64,000 bases of DNA from Sphagnum compactum (Eukaryota; Bryophyta; Sphagnopsida; Sphagnales), in NCBI GenBank assembly GCA_965153455.1, contig OZ234500.1, positions 1,426,001 through 1,490,000 of the forward strand, given 5' to 3'. Of the stretch, positions 33,684-46,616 are shown piece after piece. The position numbers and the translations under genes are program-made. How positions within the stretch are numbered: position 1 is the stretch's first letter; each line of letters opens with the position of its first letter. The notes beneath the pieces were generated by a model, which worked only from the letters and a program-made list of their open reading frames with translations, had not been told where the DNA came from and made no database searches.

Positions 33684-36600
33684 AGTAACAGTGGACTGTG
33701 TATGCTCAGAATGAAGTTGAATGGGACTTGTTGGGAGTAGCTAGACACCATAACATATTTATGTGCAGCAGCAGCTGCTACCCATAGCAAGCTTTTTGAT
33801 CAGACCCACGTCATCGGGATCAATTCTGTGAGAAACAAGGTGAAGTAAATGAAGCTCAACTGGGTCGAAGACTTCCGGATGGACAGGCGGTCCCTACATG
33901 ACTTTTTTCGGCGTTCAGCCATATTTCCCGCAAAGTGTCTTTCAGCCAACTTATATACCTGCCGCATATACTCACTAGTCATGACTTTCTCTACCACCTG
34001 CAGCGACATTTTTAGACGTCGGTATCACGAGTTACGATACTTTTAGTCCCGCTTAGGTATCCGGAATATCCGCACAAAACTTGGTTAATTTAAGGCTTCC
34101 AGTTGAAATAAGTTTGTATATTAATTGTTAAATTTATAGAGGGAACTTTCAAGAGAAATCAGAAGCCCTATCGATGGGGAAAAGGTTGTGAATTATCTGG
34201 TCCTAATAGAACTACCTTAAAGAACTTACTACATGGAAACTAGTACTTTCATGAATTTTTTTGAAGTGTATGGGTAGCAGGTTTTTTTTTTCCTTCAATT
34301 TTGTGAGGTAGATGGTGTCGCCAATCATACACAAGAAGACTTAGCCAAATTTGGCTACATGTGAAAGAGGAGACGAGAAAACATTTAAGATTCCTGCCTT
34401 AGTTTGCCAACCTGCTGGAACTTATAGTCTAAATATCAGAAATATGGCGACTTGGGGCCATCTTTTCCCCATAAAAACCTTGGTATGAATAGCATGGCAC
34501 CTTTTTTTCTATATAAATATGGTGAACTCAGACATTTTTTCCTTGAAAAATGGCAACTTGGGGCCATTTTTTTTGCCAAAAGTGCCTTTGTATAAGTAGT
34601 TTGACATGTTTTTTTGGTCATCACCTTGAGAAAATTCAACAAGAAAAAAAACATTGGGTAGTAGTGATTTTTTCTTTCCATTTTCTGATGTTGCGGCACT
34701 GGATTGCATCCCAAGAGGGATTTAGCATTAAATGGTGACAGGATTTTTGGAAGTCTATCTAAATGTTTAGTTAAAATTTGCTACCAAACTAAAATCAGAG
34801 TCGAATTGTGATGAAACTTTTTCAAATTTCTTATTCAGTAAAATTTGGTGAGTTTTACAGAGTAAAACTATATTGCAACAGAATATTCCTGTATAATTCT
34901 TATTATTTTCATTTTGGCAAAATTTAGCACAAAATGAAAAGCTGCTGGGTAGATTATCAGTTTTAGGAGAAGCAGTTGAAATTACTGCACTGGTGTGATC
35001 TCAAACGTCAGCATACTGTAATTGTTGTACACGTGTCCTCAACAGAACACTGTCTCTTATGAATTTCATAGAAGTGTCAGTTAAGCGATATTGGTGTAAC
35101 TCAAAACTGGAATAGGCGGAGCATAGCTTGCAGCCTAAGTGTTGCGACCCTCACTTTTTTGGGTGGAAAACTTTGATGCGAAGTGTACGCCTGGGCGGGC
35201 GGGCGGGGGGGGGGGGGAAATCAAGAGTGTCAAAAGTGCACGTGCTTTGAATGAACGTTGAGTGAACTCCATGGTATTAAAATGATGTGAAGCTGTTTAT
35301 TTGCAAAATCCAATTCATCAAATTATATCTGTATGTATATAAGTTTTGTGCAAGATTATGAGGTCCAGCATTAGTTAACCAAATTTTGGATACCCTACCA
35401 GAAAGTATAGAGTACTAATGACCTAGGGTGGTGTCCTTATTTTGGTACTGTGTAATATCCCCCTTCCCCCCCCCCCCCATCAGCTCTAATCCTCATAGAG
35501 CACGGAGGCGATTAATATTTATGATTAGTGTTGTGCAGTTATTTGAAATTATAATGATCCATTGGTTCTGGATTTTTAAAAGTTCCAGAATCAGAGAACC
35601 TGCATCAGTTCCAGAATTTCTTCTAAAAGTAATCAGAATCAGAGAATCATTCTTCCTCGTTTATTTCAAATCCCTAAAGAGCTGACAGTTTTCTTGAAAG
35701 AATTCATAAAGAACAGCTGATTCTATGGATGATTTTTTATTTTTTTTCAGATTTTATGAGAACCAAGGTTATAGATCAAAGCTGATTATTTGATACGTTT
35801 GAGAAGCACAATTATGGCTAAGGCTGAGAGGGTCTGTTCCTCTCTCTAGTAACAACCTAATTGACATTGGTTATATGATGCATCCAAACACAGCAAGATC
35901 ACTCAGCATATGGGGGGGAAGTTTTTTACACCTACTCCTTAAAAGTGGGAGGCATTTTATGCCCATAAGTAAGCATAAGATCCCTCTCATTCTTCAGGAA
36001 GAGGCATAGTATCCTTTCTCTTTTCCAGGAACCATATTCATGGACATAAAGTGCCCTCCAAAGTTGTATATATACATATAATTTAAGATTTATATATACA
36101 ACTGTGATATTCAATGTTCTTATGAGAACTTGTACAAAAGGTGTATTTTTTGTATGGTTGTGCTTTAATTGAAAATGTAAAATTATCCAATGTTGATATT
36201 TTCAGAAAGTAGTTATCTCAACTTTAACCAACTTATTTGGCACATATGAGATTTGGGTTTCAAATTCTAAGATAATATTGTGCGCTATATCCCCCCTAAA
36301 ATGACTGTTGATTTAAGATTCTTGGGAATTTGCTTCTATCCATGGTGTATGCTGCAAATTAACCTTTCATGACCCTGATTAGAGTTTTTTTTTTCCGATT
36401 TTCTGAAACACAATTTGACAAATTATTAAAAAAAAAAGGAAATTTGCACAAGAAAAAAAAATTCAAAATTTCTGGTTGGAAAAAAGAATCACAGCTCCTG
36501 ACCAAAAGCTGGAAGCTTCCCCAAAAACCCAGGAATGGCCTCAGGAACTAAGTAAAGCACTTATTTTAAAAATCTTCCCAACGGACCTTTTCCTCAATTT

Positions 36601-39600
36601 TGTGAGGTCAGTTTCCTCACTCAAAGTCATGTTGCCAGTGAGCTTGTCATGGGGAACGTTCCCTGCTACTTTTGTTTTTACATTCAGATGAGGGGTTTTT
36701 TTTTCAAAAAGTTTTGTGAAGTAGGTGGACTGGCCATCATCCACAAGAGGAGTGAGCCACATTTGGCTAGAGGTTTAAAGCAGATTTTTAAAAGACATTT
36801 CTGTATAGTTCTAGCAACCAGGACGAATTCATTGTCGAAGGATGGTGACTTGTGACATTTTCCCTTCAAATTATGGCCACTTTTGCTGTTTTTGTCCCAG
36901 CAAACAATTCTTGTACCATTTCTACTGGTTTTTTTTTGTGGCCCCAGTGCTCAAAACCCTTGAAATGGCAAAATTTTACCACCAGCCTTGAAAACTGTGA
37001 AAAATCTTACTTAATTACTTAGAAAATAAGAAACCAGCACATTAAGAAGAATTGCAGCCAAGTTTCGATATTTGCGTTCTAGCAGAGACTGGGTTCAAAG
37101 ATTTGGTTTCAAATTTAAATTTTCCAAAATTTAGTGCAATTGGGGTCTGGATAATTGAAAGCTGGACCAAGAACTGAATCCAGAATTGCTGTAGGACCCA
37201 AAACTGGCCATGACAGTTTAGATTTCGTTGGAGATTCTGTGGGTGTGGGTTTGACCCTAGTTCTTTCAATTTTTAAACCTTTCCGTTTTGGTTTTGACTT
37301 TTTTTTTCAAATTCAAGAACTTTGAGGCCCAGTTCAAAACACTCCTCAATGATAGAGATTATCTTTATACAAAGTTTTATAACAAATTAAAATTAGGTTT
37401 CTGTTAACACAGAACCTGAACTGTGTTAAGAGAGTTTATTCATGGTTGTGATTTTAATTCCAAATTTAGCAAAAACATTAGTTACACAATCCAGTTCCTG
37501 TGTCAGCTCCAGCAAAAGGGTGCAAGCTCAGGTTCAAGTCATAATAACTTGAACCTTAACACTCCAAACCAAATACCCTCACAATACTGCTTGAAACCCT
37601 CAATCATCTTGTTTATATAAGATACACAATTTTAGTTGGAAAATTTGAATTTATCTTTGGCAACGTTGCATATATCCATTTCATAAGATACACCAGGAGT
37701 GGATGGCCTCCGAGCGTGGAGATTACTCTTTGTTTACTCCATCGAGAAGAAGTAAAGCAATTGCTGAGTTTCTTTTTGTTGTGCAAGGAGGCACCTTTAT
37801 GCTTTGTAAGTACTATGGTTTTAAAGAGGTGCATAGTAGTCAATGTTCTAGCACTCATTAATAACTTGGGGCCAAACAACAAGCCCCAAATGCTCAAAGT
37901 TGGCCCCAAGTTTTTTGGGCCCTGACTCCTTAGTGTAAAGCAGGCTTTTACATGAAATCAGCTATGGGTCTTTATTGCATGCAATACAAAGCTTCTTTTT
38001 TTTCCCTTGTCTGCTCATGGCCTGATCCATCTTTGTCTAAAAAAGAAGGTTGATGCCCAGACACACTTGGGATCCGTGTTATGCAAGTTTTGGGCTTGTA
38101 ATAAGCACTTATTATGAACCAGAAACGTGCATACGAGGACCCAAAGATACATCTAGGCAGAACCAAGATGTGTTTGAAATCATCTTCTTCAACTGTTGAA
38201 CCTAAAGAAATATGTGAAAATTGGCCCCTTACAACTTTGCTTATGAGAACAATGCCACAAGTCAATAGCACATGTGATGACTTTGCATGGGAATTTTCAC
38301 AGATGTGGTGTGAGGTCTAAGTGTGACAAGGAAGAGGGTAGCTTCATACTTCAAGTGCCTTTACTTGTCACTGAGGTTTGGTGTTTAATAATCTCCAAAT
38401 TGGTGTGTGGCAAAAAAAGAATCCACCCTACCCCACCTGAAATCTCTGGAATTGAACACTTTCTGTTGTATTCCTGACTGAATAGCTAACCTTGGTGGTT
38501 AGCTATTCACTAACCATCCACATGACTCTACCTTATCTACATCAACACCAATAGTAACCAGGGTTTTTTTTTTTCCCAATTTTGAGAAGTAGGTGGACTG
38601 GCAATCATCTCGAACAGCACTTGGTCACATGATATTTTTCTTTGGCGAAATCTCATCACACATTACACCCAAACTCAGGATTCAAATCCGCATTGTAGAG
38701 AACTTCAAAGATAAGGGTCTCTTATGGTTATCCAAAAAGTCACCCCTGTCTTTGGGCCCTAGTTTGACCCTATAATGCCAGTTTCCTCCACAATCAAAGA
38801 GTGCAGAGCCATAAAGTGAGTGTAGTTGGATACCATTTCATGAAACTGGGTATCAGTTCAGAAAATTTGCAGGATCCTTTGCAGGACAAAGGGGGAAAAA
38901 AAAAGGGATCAAAATCCATTTTTATCGAACAAACTTGATCAAGGTATGCACACAATCCAAAAGTGGTAGAATGGCATGCAAACCCAAATAAAACTCCAAG
39001 TAGGAAAGGAAACTCAAATTCTCATTAGCAATATAGTTGTGCCTTGAAGTATCATCCTATATCTTTGCAATCAAAGGTCAATACTCTTCCATAATAAGTT
39101 TAATAGGACACAACATGTTAATTTGGATAATGTTTCACATTTTTCAACAATTTGTTTCCATTTTTCTATGAGCATATCATACAACCTTTGAATTTAAAAT
39201 ATTTCTTAGATGAACGAGAGAAAAACCCATACCAAGTCTCAGGGAGGGCCTCCAATCAAATGATGAAAGTCAAGTTTGATCAAACCAACACTACCAAGTA
39301 ACATAGCCATTGATATCAACACAACAATGGGTATAATTCAGAAGAACAAAGTTGTTGCATTGCCAGTACATCATGTGAAAGAAAGGTAAAGAGGTGAAAA
39401 GCTCTTCTAAGTTGTGAGCAAGAATGGCAATGGCACATGTGACAAGCTAGGTGGCATCCCTATGTCATTGTTCAAAGCCCTAGAGTTTGGTGAAACAAAA
39501 ATTAACTTTTTTCCCAAGCCTACAAGTCAAAAGGTAGTAAATTTTTGATCCACACCACACCATCCCTATTTCAGGGACATCCCAGTTTCAAATTTCAAGC

Positions 39601-40487
39601 ACATCCAGGTCTGGTTCAGGTTTGACAAGATAAATTTAAGAACTTATGCATATAAAATACTGTTGGGTGGTTCTTTACTTTTATGAAGAATCTCTGGTTC
39701 CAATTCTAAAAATTAAATTAGATTAGTTCTAGTTTCAGTTCTACACAAATAAAACCAGGATTCTGTTTCTTCAAAACAATAGACTTTGGTTTTACTATAC
39801 CCTCTCAAAACTTTATTTATAAACACACAGTAAGTCATGCTGGAGATGCAGTCAGGTGTCCACAATTCATGACCAAGGAGAAAAGAGGTAATGAAAGGCA
39901 TCATTGATGTCAACAAACCTCAAATGGTGATGATGCCAGGCAAGTTTCTCTTCAGTACAGTCTGAACTTTGACATGACTCTGCTAGAGTTTGTATCCCTC
40001 AGAGCAAACCATGTGCACCATTGTTGGATATGCAATTCTTTGACTGACTTGCAGTCACACTCAAGATTTGTTCACATGAGCCACTGAGCAGTTTTGCTCT
40101 TGGAATTCCTCTTTCCACATGGTAAAACTTGGTTTTCTATACATTCCTTGTAGAAAAAAACCTTACCTCCAGTGAAATTGGTGCAACACTCAGAATGCTC
40201 TAGTTGTTTATTCTGCTGTTTCAACACAACCTGCATCCCCACATACCAGCTGCTGTTGCAGTCACAAATTGGTCCCTCTCTAAAGCTAGGGAAACATGCA
40301 CCAGAAATGAACTCTGGAGAGACGACAGAACACTGCTCCATACACTCTGCTGAGTTCTCTCCAATCACCTTGGGACAGAAGGCAAACACTGCAAGCACAG
40401 GATGGGCATTGAGTGTCTCTGTTGAGTGATCTTCAGATTTGCTTCTGGTTATCACTGCCTGCTGTTGTCATGATGCTCTTTACACTT
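33684..40487. other. Gene-free 6.8-kb stretch with dispersed repeats
   Basis: No gene is supported. A word such as GTAGGTGGACTGGC after a T-run recurs near 36720 and 38590, with a diverged copy near 34300. ATGGCRACTTGGGGCCAT recurs at 34443 and 34549. A G-rich tract (35193-35217) and a C-rich tract (35459-35478) stand out. The minus-strand frame 40455-40072 has no ATG start and lies directly downstream of the COX16 stop. Its cysteine pattern is discussed under findings. Confidence 0.45.
35193..35217 (+). other. G-run with quadruplex potential
   Basis: Three GGGC units are followed by 13 consecutive G, enough for an intramolecular G-quadruplex. A C-run at 35459-35478 puts another G-tract on the opposite strand 240 bp away. 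No gene is nearby, and the run length may be inaccurate in the assembly. Confidence 0.6.
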
Positions 40488-41463
40488 TCAGTTCTCAGAG
40501 CATTTGGGCCTGGGAATTGGCTTGTAGTCAAAAGGCTTGACCTCCACTTTCTGCAGAAGGTTTTCAATACTCTTTTAGCACAAATGATGAAAGTGGTCCA
40601 GTGCATCGTTGCTACAAGTTAAATGCTTGTAAACAATTGCAACATACAGTTCCTCATCAGTAGCAAGCACAGATGATGACAATGGTTCTGGACACAATCT
40701 GAATTGCATATCAAGAATTCTGCCTCAGAGAGAGAGAGGTGACAAAGCTCAAAAGAACTGCCCCACTGTACCTTATGTTCCTGCTCCAGATTAAACTTTT
40801 TCTTCTCAGCACCAGCTACAGGGCCTTCTCCTGTAAGTGATTGACTTAAAGCAGTAGCTTGCCATTCTCGATCATCTTGAGCTGACAACACATCCTTCCT
40901 GCAAATTTGTTGAGAAACCCTCAACCCAAAATCCTGCAAGGGTTTGTTGAAGAAGCATTAAACACTGAAGCAAAAACACAAGCACTCTGCCAAGCCTTAA
41001 CCCTAAACCTAAATCCTGCAAGTGTTTGTTGAATCTGAAGCGCTAAACAGTGAAGCAAAAACACTAGTCCATACAGAAGCTGCCAAGCTTTCCCATCAAT
41101 TTGCTCCAGTTCTTGCAATCCCTGAAACCTCCAGAAGAAGAAGAAGACGAAGCAGCAGCTAACATTGGCTGCAACATACATGTGCATACAATCCTAAACT
41201 CTTTCGGGTAACAAAGAGCAAGGATTCCTTTCAGAGTCCCCAAAAAAACCCAGCAATGGATCTCATGGAGCATCAGTATCTGAGAGAAGGAGTAAGAGAG
41301 TGAGAGAAGAGATTGCATACCAGCCTTGCTGCAAATGGGCCAAGTCCAAGGAGCCGAGAATAGTGAGAGAGATGAGGGGAACTCCATACTTGAGGAAAGG
41401 GTTGGTCCATCCGACCCTCTTAAAATTGCTGCGGATGGCGCTTCTATTGCCGGTACTTGTCAT
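40488..41463 (-). CDS. COX16: COX16-like cytochrome c oxidase assembly factor, copy 2, intact
   Basis: This mitochondrial inner-membrane assembly factor acts in copper-subunit maturation of complex IV in the studied homologues. Exons are 41463-41321, 40898-40772 and 40550-40488, joined at GTATGC/TTTGCAG (phase 2) and GTACAG/CTGCAG (phase 0), giving 110 residues. The start ATG is followed by a basic segment and one membrane helix with NPFLKYGVPLISLTILGS (21-38). Next comes the conserved WKDVLSAQDDREW (48-60), a hydrophilic region with KKKFNLEQ, and the family C-terminus FDYKPIPRPK. The third exon could instead start at 40571 (AG|AGTATT), adding seven residues before the Lys-Val-Glu stretch. 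The neighbouring frames are not co-oriented genes. Compared with unit 1, codon 87 is CAG and the frame is open. Asp replaces Gly at residue 40 in the membrane-helix end. Confidence 0.85.
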
Positions 41464-43376
41464 CTCTGCTCAAGCTTCAACATCTACTACAGAAGATTCA
41501 ACCCACAAAACACAAAGCGATGCCAACGCAACATCACCCACCTTCTGGAACAAAGTCAGAATCCCATTCTCCATGAAAATCCTCTTCAACTGCCATTATT
41601 GTCCTACCGCTATTGTTTCTCATGTGTGAAGAAGTCGGGACCAACGATCTCCGCCTCCTCATGAATTTGCACAAATGCAAACCCTGGCTGACATATACTT
41701 ATTCTGATCCCTTACGTAAGTACCATGAGGGCATCAAAAGCTGGTGCTCGAAGCTGGCATTGGAAAATCTGTACTTACTAGAAGTATGAACCCAAGGATC
41801 CTTGCGATCAGTATTCATGGTGCCAACCTTTCAACGAGCTGTACACTACGAAATTTCTCTAAGCCCTTTACGTGAAACGGAAACAGTAAATTGGCCTTTA
41901 CAGTACTTTTGGGATGAAGATTGACAGAAAAAGACCGTGAATCTTCGTTCAGCTGTTAAGAGTGCACACTTTGACAGTGCATTGGAAGAGCACCTGTAGC
42001 AGGAAATGGTTCTTTTTCAATTGGCCAACTACAACGATTGGGGAGATAACTAAACAGTGCACACTCGATGTGCTAAATACTTGAAGAGGGGTGCTCTAAG
42101 ATCAACTTGGCCACTTGAGTAGACCTGGTATCATGGGCGGCTTTTTTTGTGGGCACTCGAGCAGACCTGGTATCATGGGCGGTATTTTTTTAGTGGGGTG
42201 GTTGCAACACTGGCAGTTCAGGTGAGGGAAGGTTTTTATCGCGATCATTACTCAGCTAATGTGTTTCTCGCTCTTGCCAAATACGTTTTTGGGTGTCTTC
42301 ATTAGTAGGCGGACAAATAAGTTTTTGGGTGTCTTCATTAGTACGCAGACAGCTTCTTTCATCCATGCGTTAACATGACATGGACAGCAGAGGGCACTTT
42401 TTGATCAGGGTTGCTTTCCTTTTATACACAGAGTGTCAATGGCATTACAGAGAGCACATGCCACCTCCATCTTGAGACGGGCTGTTATTGCGGGGGAGGG
42501 TTTTTTTAGGCTAGGAGTTTTGTCAGTTTATCTCCCCCTTTCTTTAGTTGATTTGCTTCATGTGACTTGTGGAGGGTTTGGTTCTAAGTGGTTCCCTTTC
42601 CTCCTTGTGGCCCACCTTTGTTGGGCTCTTTGCTTGCTTGGACTTTGGTCCTTGCCCCTTGTTTCTTTTTCTCTCCTTTTCTTGGGTGCTTTTCTTTTAA
42701 TAAAGTTTGGTAAGGTTTCATCATCAATTTGGCCACTCATTATGTGACCCCACAAATTAAAATGAGATGAAGAAATTTAGTCATAACATGTTGGTTTGGC
42801 TCATCAAGATGGTTGTGACTAGTGTTGGACATGCCTCAAAAAAAAGGTGAAAATTGTTCAAGGTTTCAAGCTAGTTCTCACTTTGAATACCTCTTGGTGT
42901 CACCAAGAGTGTTACCCTTTTAGGAACTTGTTTCTTGGTTCTCAACTCAACCTATTCACTTGGAACTCTTTTTTTTTTTAAATAAAAAATATTGATACCT
43001 TATAAAAGTATTAAAGAATAGCAAGTTTAGGGTTTAAGTGATTAGTGCGAAGTAGGTTTAGGTTGATAGGTAGGTTTAAAAGAAAAACTTTTAAAATTTA
43101 GGTTTACTGAAAGAGGTTTCATAGAGTCGTCGTTTGTGCGATGACTTTTTCTTTGTGCTTTTCTATAAAAATAAAAATGATGTATGCTCATCTTCCACGT
43201 TGCCCAACACCATCACCATGCAAAGTTTAACAAAGTTAAACCACTTTGAGAACTAATCACGATTTAAAATGCCATTAGACCCAAGCGTTTCCCACAAGTG
43301 TGTGATTGGGTCTCAGTCCAAAGGAGGCAACGTTGCAACTTGGCAATGGTTTTGCATTCTAAATATAGATTACTGG
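41464..43376. other. COX16 upstream region and empty LTR site, no gene seen
   Basis: Collinear with 855-3703 of unit 1 apart from the missing LTR. The empty site AGGGTTTAAGTG is near 43030-43040. No frame is shared intact with unit 1. Confidence 0.5.
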
Positions 43377-46300
43377 TCAAGAAAAATAGGGTTTACCAAT
43401 GGCCCAGCAAATGTATTGGAACTTCCAAATATTTTAAGGTGCCCAAATTGCGCTTGTATGATGGCCATGTGCTTAGAAAATGTAATCTTTACCTTAGGAA
43501 TAAGCTAGTGTTGAGGATAAATCACCTTAGTTGCATTTAACAACTCTTATAAAAGAAGCATTTCTTCAATTTTGTTATGAGATTAGCAGCAACTAAAGCA
43601 CATTGTTTTTTCACATAGTATACAACTTTAGCCCATATATATCTCCCTAGTCACTATGCCCATGACTGTAGTGGTTGCATTCGTGTTGTGAAGCACATTA
43701 TAAAGTTTGCCTCCAAAATAAAAGGCAACATAGTCAATTAAGATTTTAGCTTGTGTCCACCAAGTCACACACAAAGTCTCATTGGCATGTTCAACAAGAT
43801 CATTGAAGAGGGAGAAATGAGATGATGTGAACCTTTGATCAGGATCATAATACATGATTTGTAGATTTATTTCAATTAGTTGAATAGTAGAAACATAGTT
43901 GCATATGAAAGTTGCACACCCTTGTGCAAACTTGGACAAACCTTACACTATTTCTACCAAGAGAAAAACACATGCAAAACCTAACAAAGTTTTCACATCA
44001 CATCAATTCATAGTTTTTTTTTGCAATGTTGATGACCTTGTAACATCTTATGCCAATGTCTTCACAGCAAGTGTTTTGTACTCATTCAAGACTCTCTTTG
44101 ATGATGAAAGCATCGAGATCCATTGAGTCTTAATATTTTTCAAGAGCTTGTTACCTTTGTATTTTAGTGATTCAACAAGCTTGCTAACCTCAAGATGGCA
44201 CTTAGGGTTGTTTACAAAATGATTGTACATGGAAGAAAATAAGGATGAACAATCTTTTTTACCAAGCTCAAACCATTCAAGGTTTGGACAACAAGATTGA
44301 TATGGTATGTCATTTAGTGCACACTGATCACAAACAAAACATGATTTTGCATTAGTCAAATAGTCACACTAGATTTTAGCCCTTAAAAAATAGTGACTTC
44401 GTTTGCTCCAAAACAAACCAATTTGTTGGCTATATTTGTTTCATTATAACCTTTATAATTAGTAAGACTTCACACAATCAAAGAAGTTAGGTTGTCAGAA
44501 AAGGCTCTACCTACGACCTATTGCAAGTTCAACAATATTGAGATCCACTTCCACAAATCTGTCACATAGACATGCATAAACAACCAACTTTGGTTGTCAA
44601 TGGTTGTGACCTCATCACAATTCAAAGATATAAATTATATTTTTTCCACACATTCTTTGATGGCTTGTAAAACAATGTTGTGCATTGCTTCGACCATGGT
44701 CCATCCTGTAGTATTAGACTAGTGTTTCTAAAGGAAATTTCCAAGTTTCAAAAACTAGAATGGAACCAAGTGAAGCTTTCAAAATTTGTAATAGGGCGGC
44801 CTTGTTGTAACAAATGCCATATTGTAACAAACTTAACATACTTCCTTCTCTTTTCTACTTTCTCTTAGTTGGCCACTTGAATAGCAATTGGTCTCACCTA
44901 TGTCTCGAAGACACGATCAAGGCACGGCCAAGGATATTTTTGGCTACGTTTGGTATGCCTTTTTCATGACATGCTATGGTGCTCTAAGGGAATTCGTTTC
45001 ATAGAGTGAGTTGAGTCCGTTTCGCCATAGGTCATGATTTGTAGATGCATTGAACTTATCATTTTCACATGTTGGTTAATAAGACAAGAAAAAAATTGTC
45101 CAACAACTACACCACGTTTGGCGTTGGTGCATTTGTGTAAATTAGAATGTTTCACTAAAGAATCAAGTTTTGGCACCAAATTTTTTTTTCTTCCTTCAAT
45201 TTGTGAATAGATTTTACAACAAACCATTTTCATTTTCCCATCTTTTGCACAAATAGGCTTTGACCATGAAAATTTCGCAACCCAATGCTCTTGGTAAACC
45301 CGATTGATTTCCCATTTTGCCTTGTTAATCATACTTTTACCTCAACAATTGTTACATATTAGTATCTTATAAAGTAATTGGAATATATAGTTATTTTGTT
45401 AATTAGATGTTATATATTAAGTACAAATCTGACCTTTATATATATTAAATTAAAATGTGATAACTATTAACTAACTAGTTATTAATTAGTATATTAGTTT
45501 TTACTTAGTTAGGTAACTACTTTAATTATTAATAAGAACCACCTAACTTATATAAAAAAGTGAGTTTGAATCTTTTTGTATTTTTGTTCATTTGCAATTT
45601 AACATTCCTAGAGTTGTCTTGTTAACTTTTGAATTTGAATTTATACATTGCGTCTAGTTTGAACATGCATGCACAAGAATAATGAGATTCTTGTGTACAT
45701 GTGTTTAAAAAGTGTATACTTTTTTTTATGAATAAACCTTCTTTTTCTTTTTTGGTAGCAAGTCCATTAGGAACTTCAATAGTGCCTACAAGTGGGGGCT
45801 CATCAATTATTAACCTTTTCCTTTCAAGGATAAAGATGTTATAAATGCTACAATTGTAGAAGGATGCTTAGAAGTGTTTAATGGTAAACTAGCAAAGGAG
45901 GTATCTGATGCACAAAAGGATCTTTTGGATTTCTTCAATTAAAGGGACATGAAATATCTTTTGATGTAAGGTTGTTTAAAATTAAGATTAGTGACTGCAA
46001 AAAAAGAATGATGAAATTTGAAGCCCATAAGAGGTTTCAGGGTGCCATAATTAAGAAAAAATGAAAAATCACAACAAAGAATTTAGAAAGCAAGTGTGCA
46101 AATTAAATCCAAAGTTACAACAAATGACCCAGAAAGCAAAAACATGCAACACAAAAAGAAATTTCACATGAAACACTATGCTCCAATAACATCTAAATTA
46201 AAGCTAAGTTCATGACTTAGAAAATGCATGCAAATTTGATTGTTTGTAAACAAAATGAAACAACTAAAAGTGCAAAGTGAAAAAAATGAAGTTTCATTTA

Positions 46301-46616
46301 TTAGTCGTAGATTCACACAACACAAAAAAACCTTTGTTGTGTCATTTTTCAAAATAGAAAATGACAATTTTTTAAGAGCAAAGACAAACAAAACTAAAAA
46401 AAATCATTGATAAAATCAAAAAAATTGTATAATGAAAATAGAAAGAAAGTTGTAGGTTGTGTTACTCCTTCCCCAATTGTCTTTTCCAGTTTATTGCACG
46501 TTTTGCCATTCCTAAATGCCTTCTTTCAAAAGACCCTTCAAAAACCTCATTAAAAAAAATTCAATGTAAAGAATAAATTGCAACAATAAATGCAAAAACA
46601 AAAAATTCCAAGTTGA
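43377..46616. other. 3.24-kb segment present only in unit 2
   Basis: Unit 1 joins AAATAT directly to TCCAAG at 3703/3704. Unit 2 holds 3240 bp between the same bases. The junction shows 2-bp (AT) microhomology, no target-site duplication and no inverted ends, which favours a deletion in unit 1 over an insertion here. The segment contains minus-strand hAT transposase relics. Confidence 0.75.
43628..45332 (-). pseudogene. Decayed hAT-superfamily transposase
   Basis: Three separated minus-strand blocks follow the order of a plant hAT transposase. The first (45332-44964) resembles the N-terminal zinc-finger region with LVPKLDSLVKHSNLHKC. The second (44359-44048) contains the conserved block LLKNIKTQWISMLS followed by KRVLNEYKTL, typical of the hAT middle region. 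The third (43939-43628) resembles the region after it. Stops and frameshifts separate the blocks, one zinc-finger Cys is displaced, and no intact dimerisation domain is seen. No TIRs or target-site duplication were found. It is a dead relic. Confidence 0.6.

Noticed and set aside
43377-46616. Recent hAT insertion in unit 2
   Set aside because: There is no target-site duplication and no inverted ends, and the transposase is heavily decayed. Deletion from unit 1 fits better.
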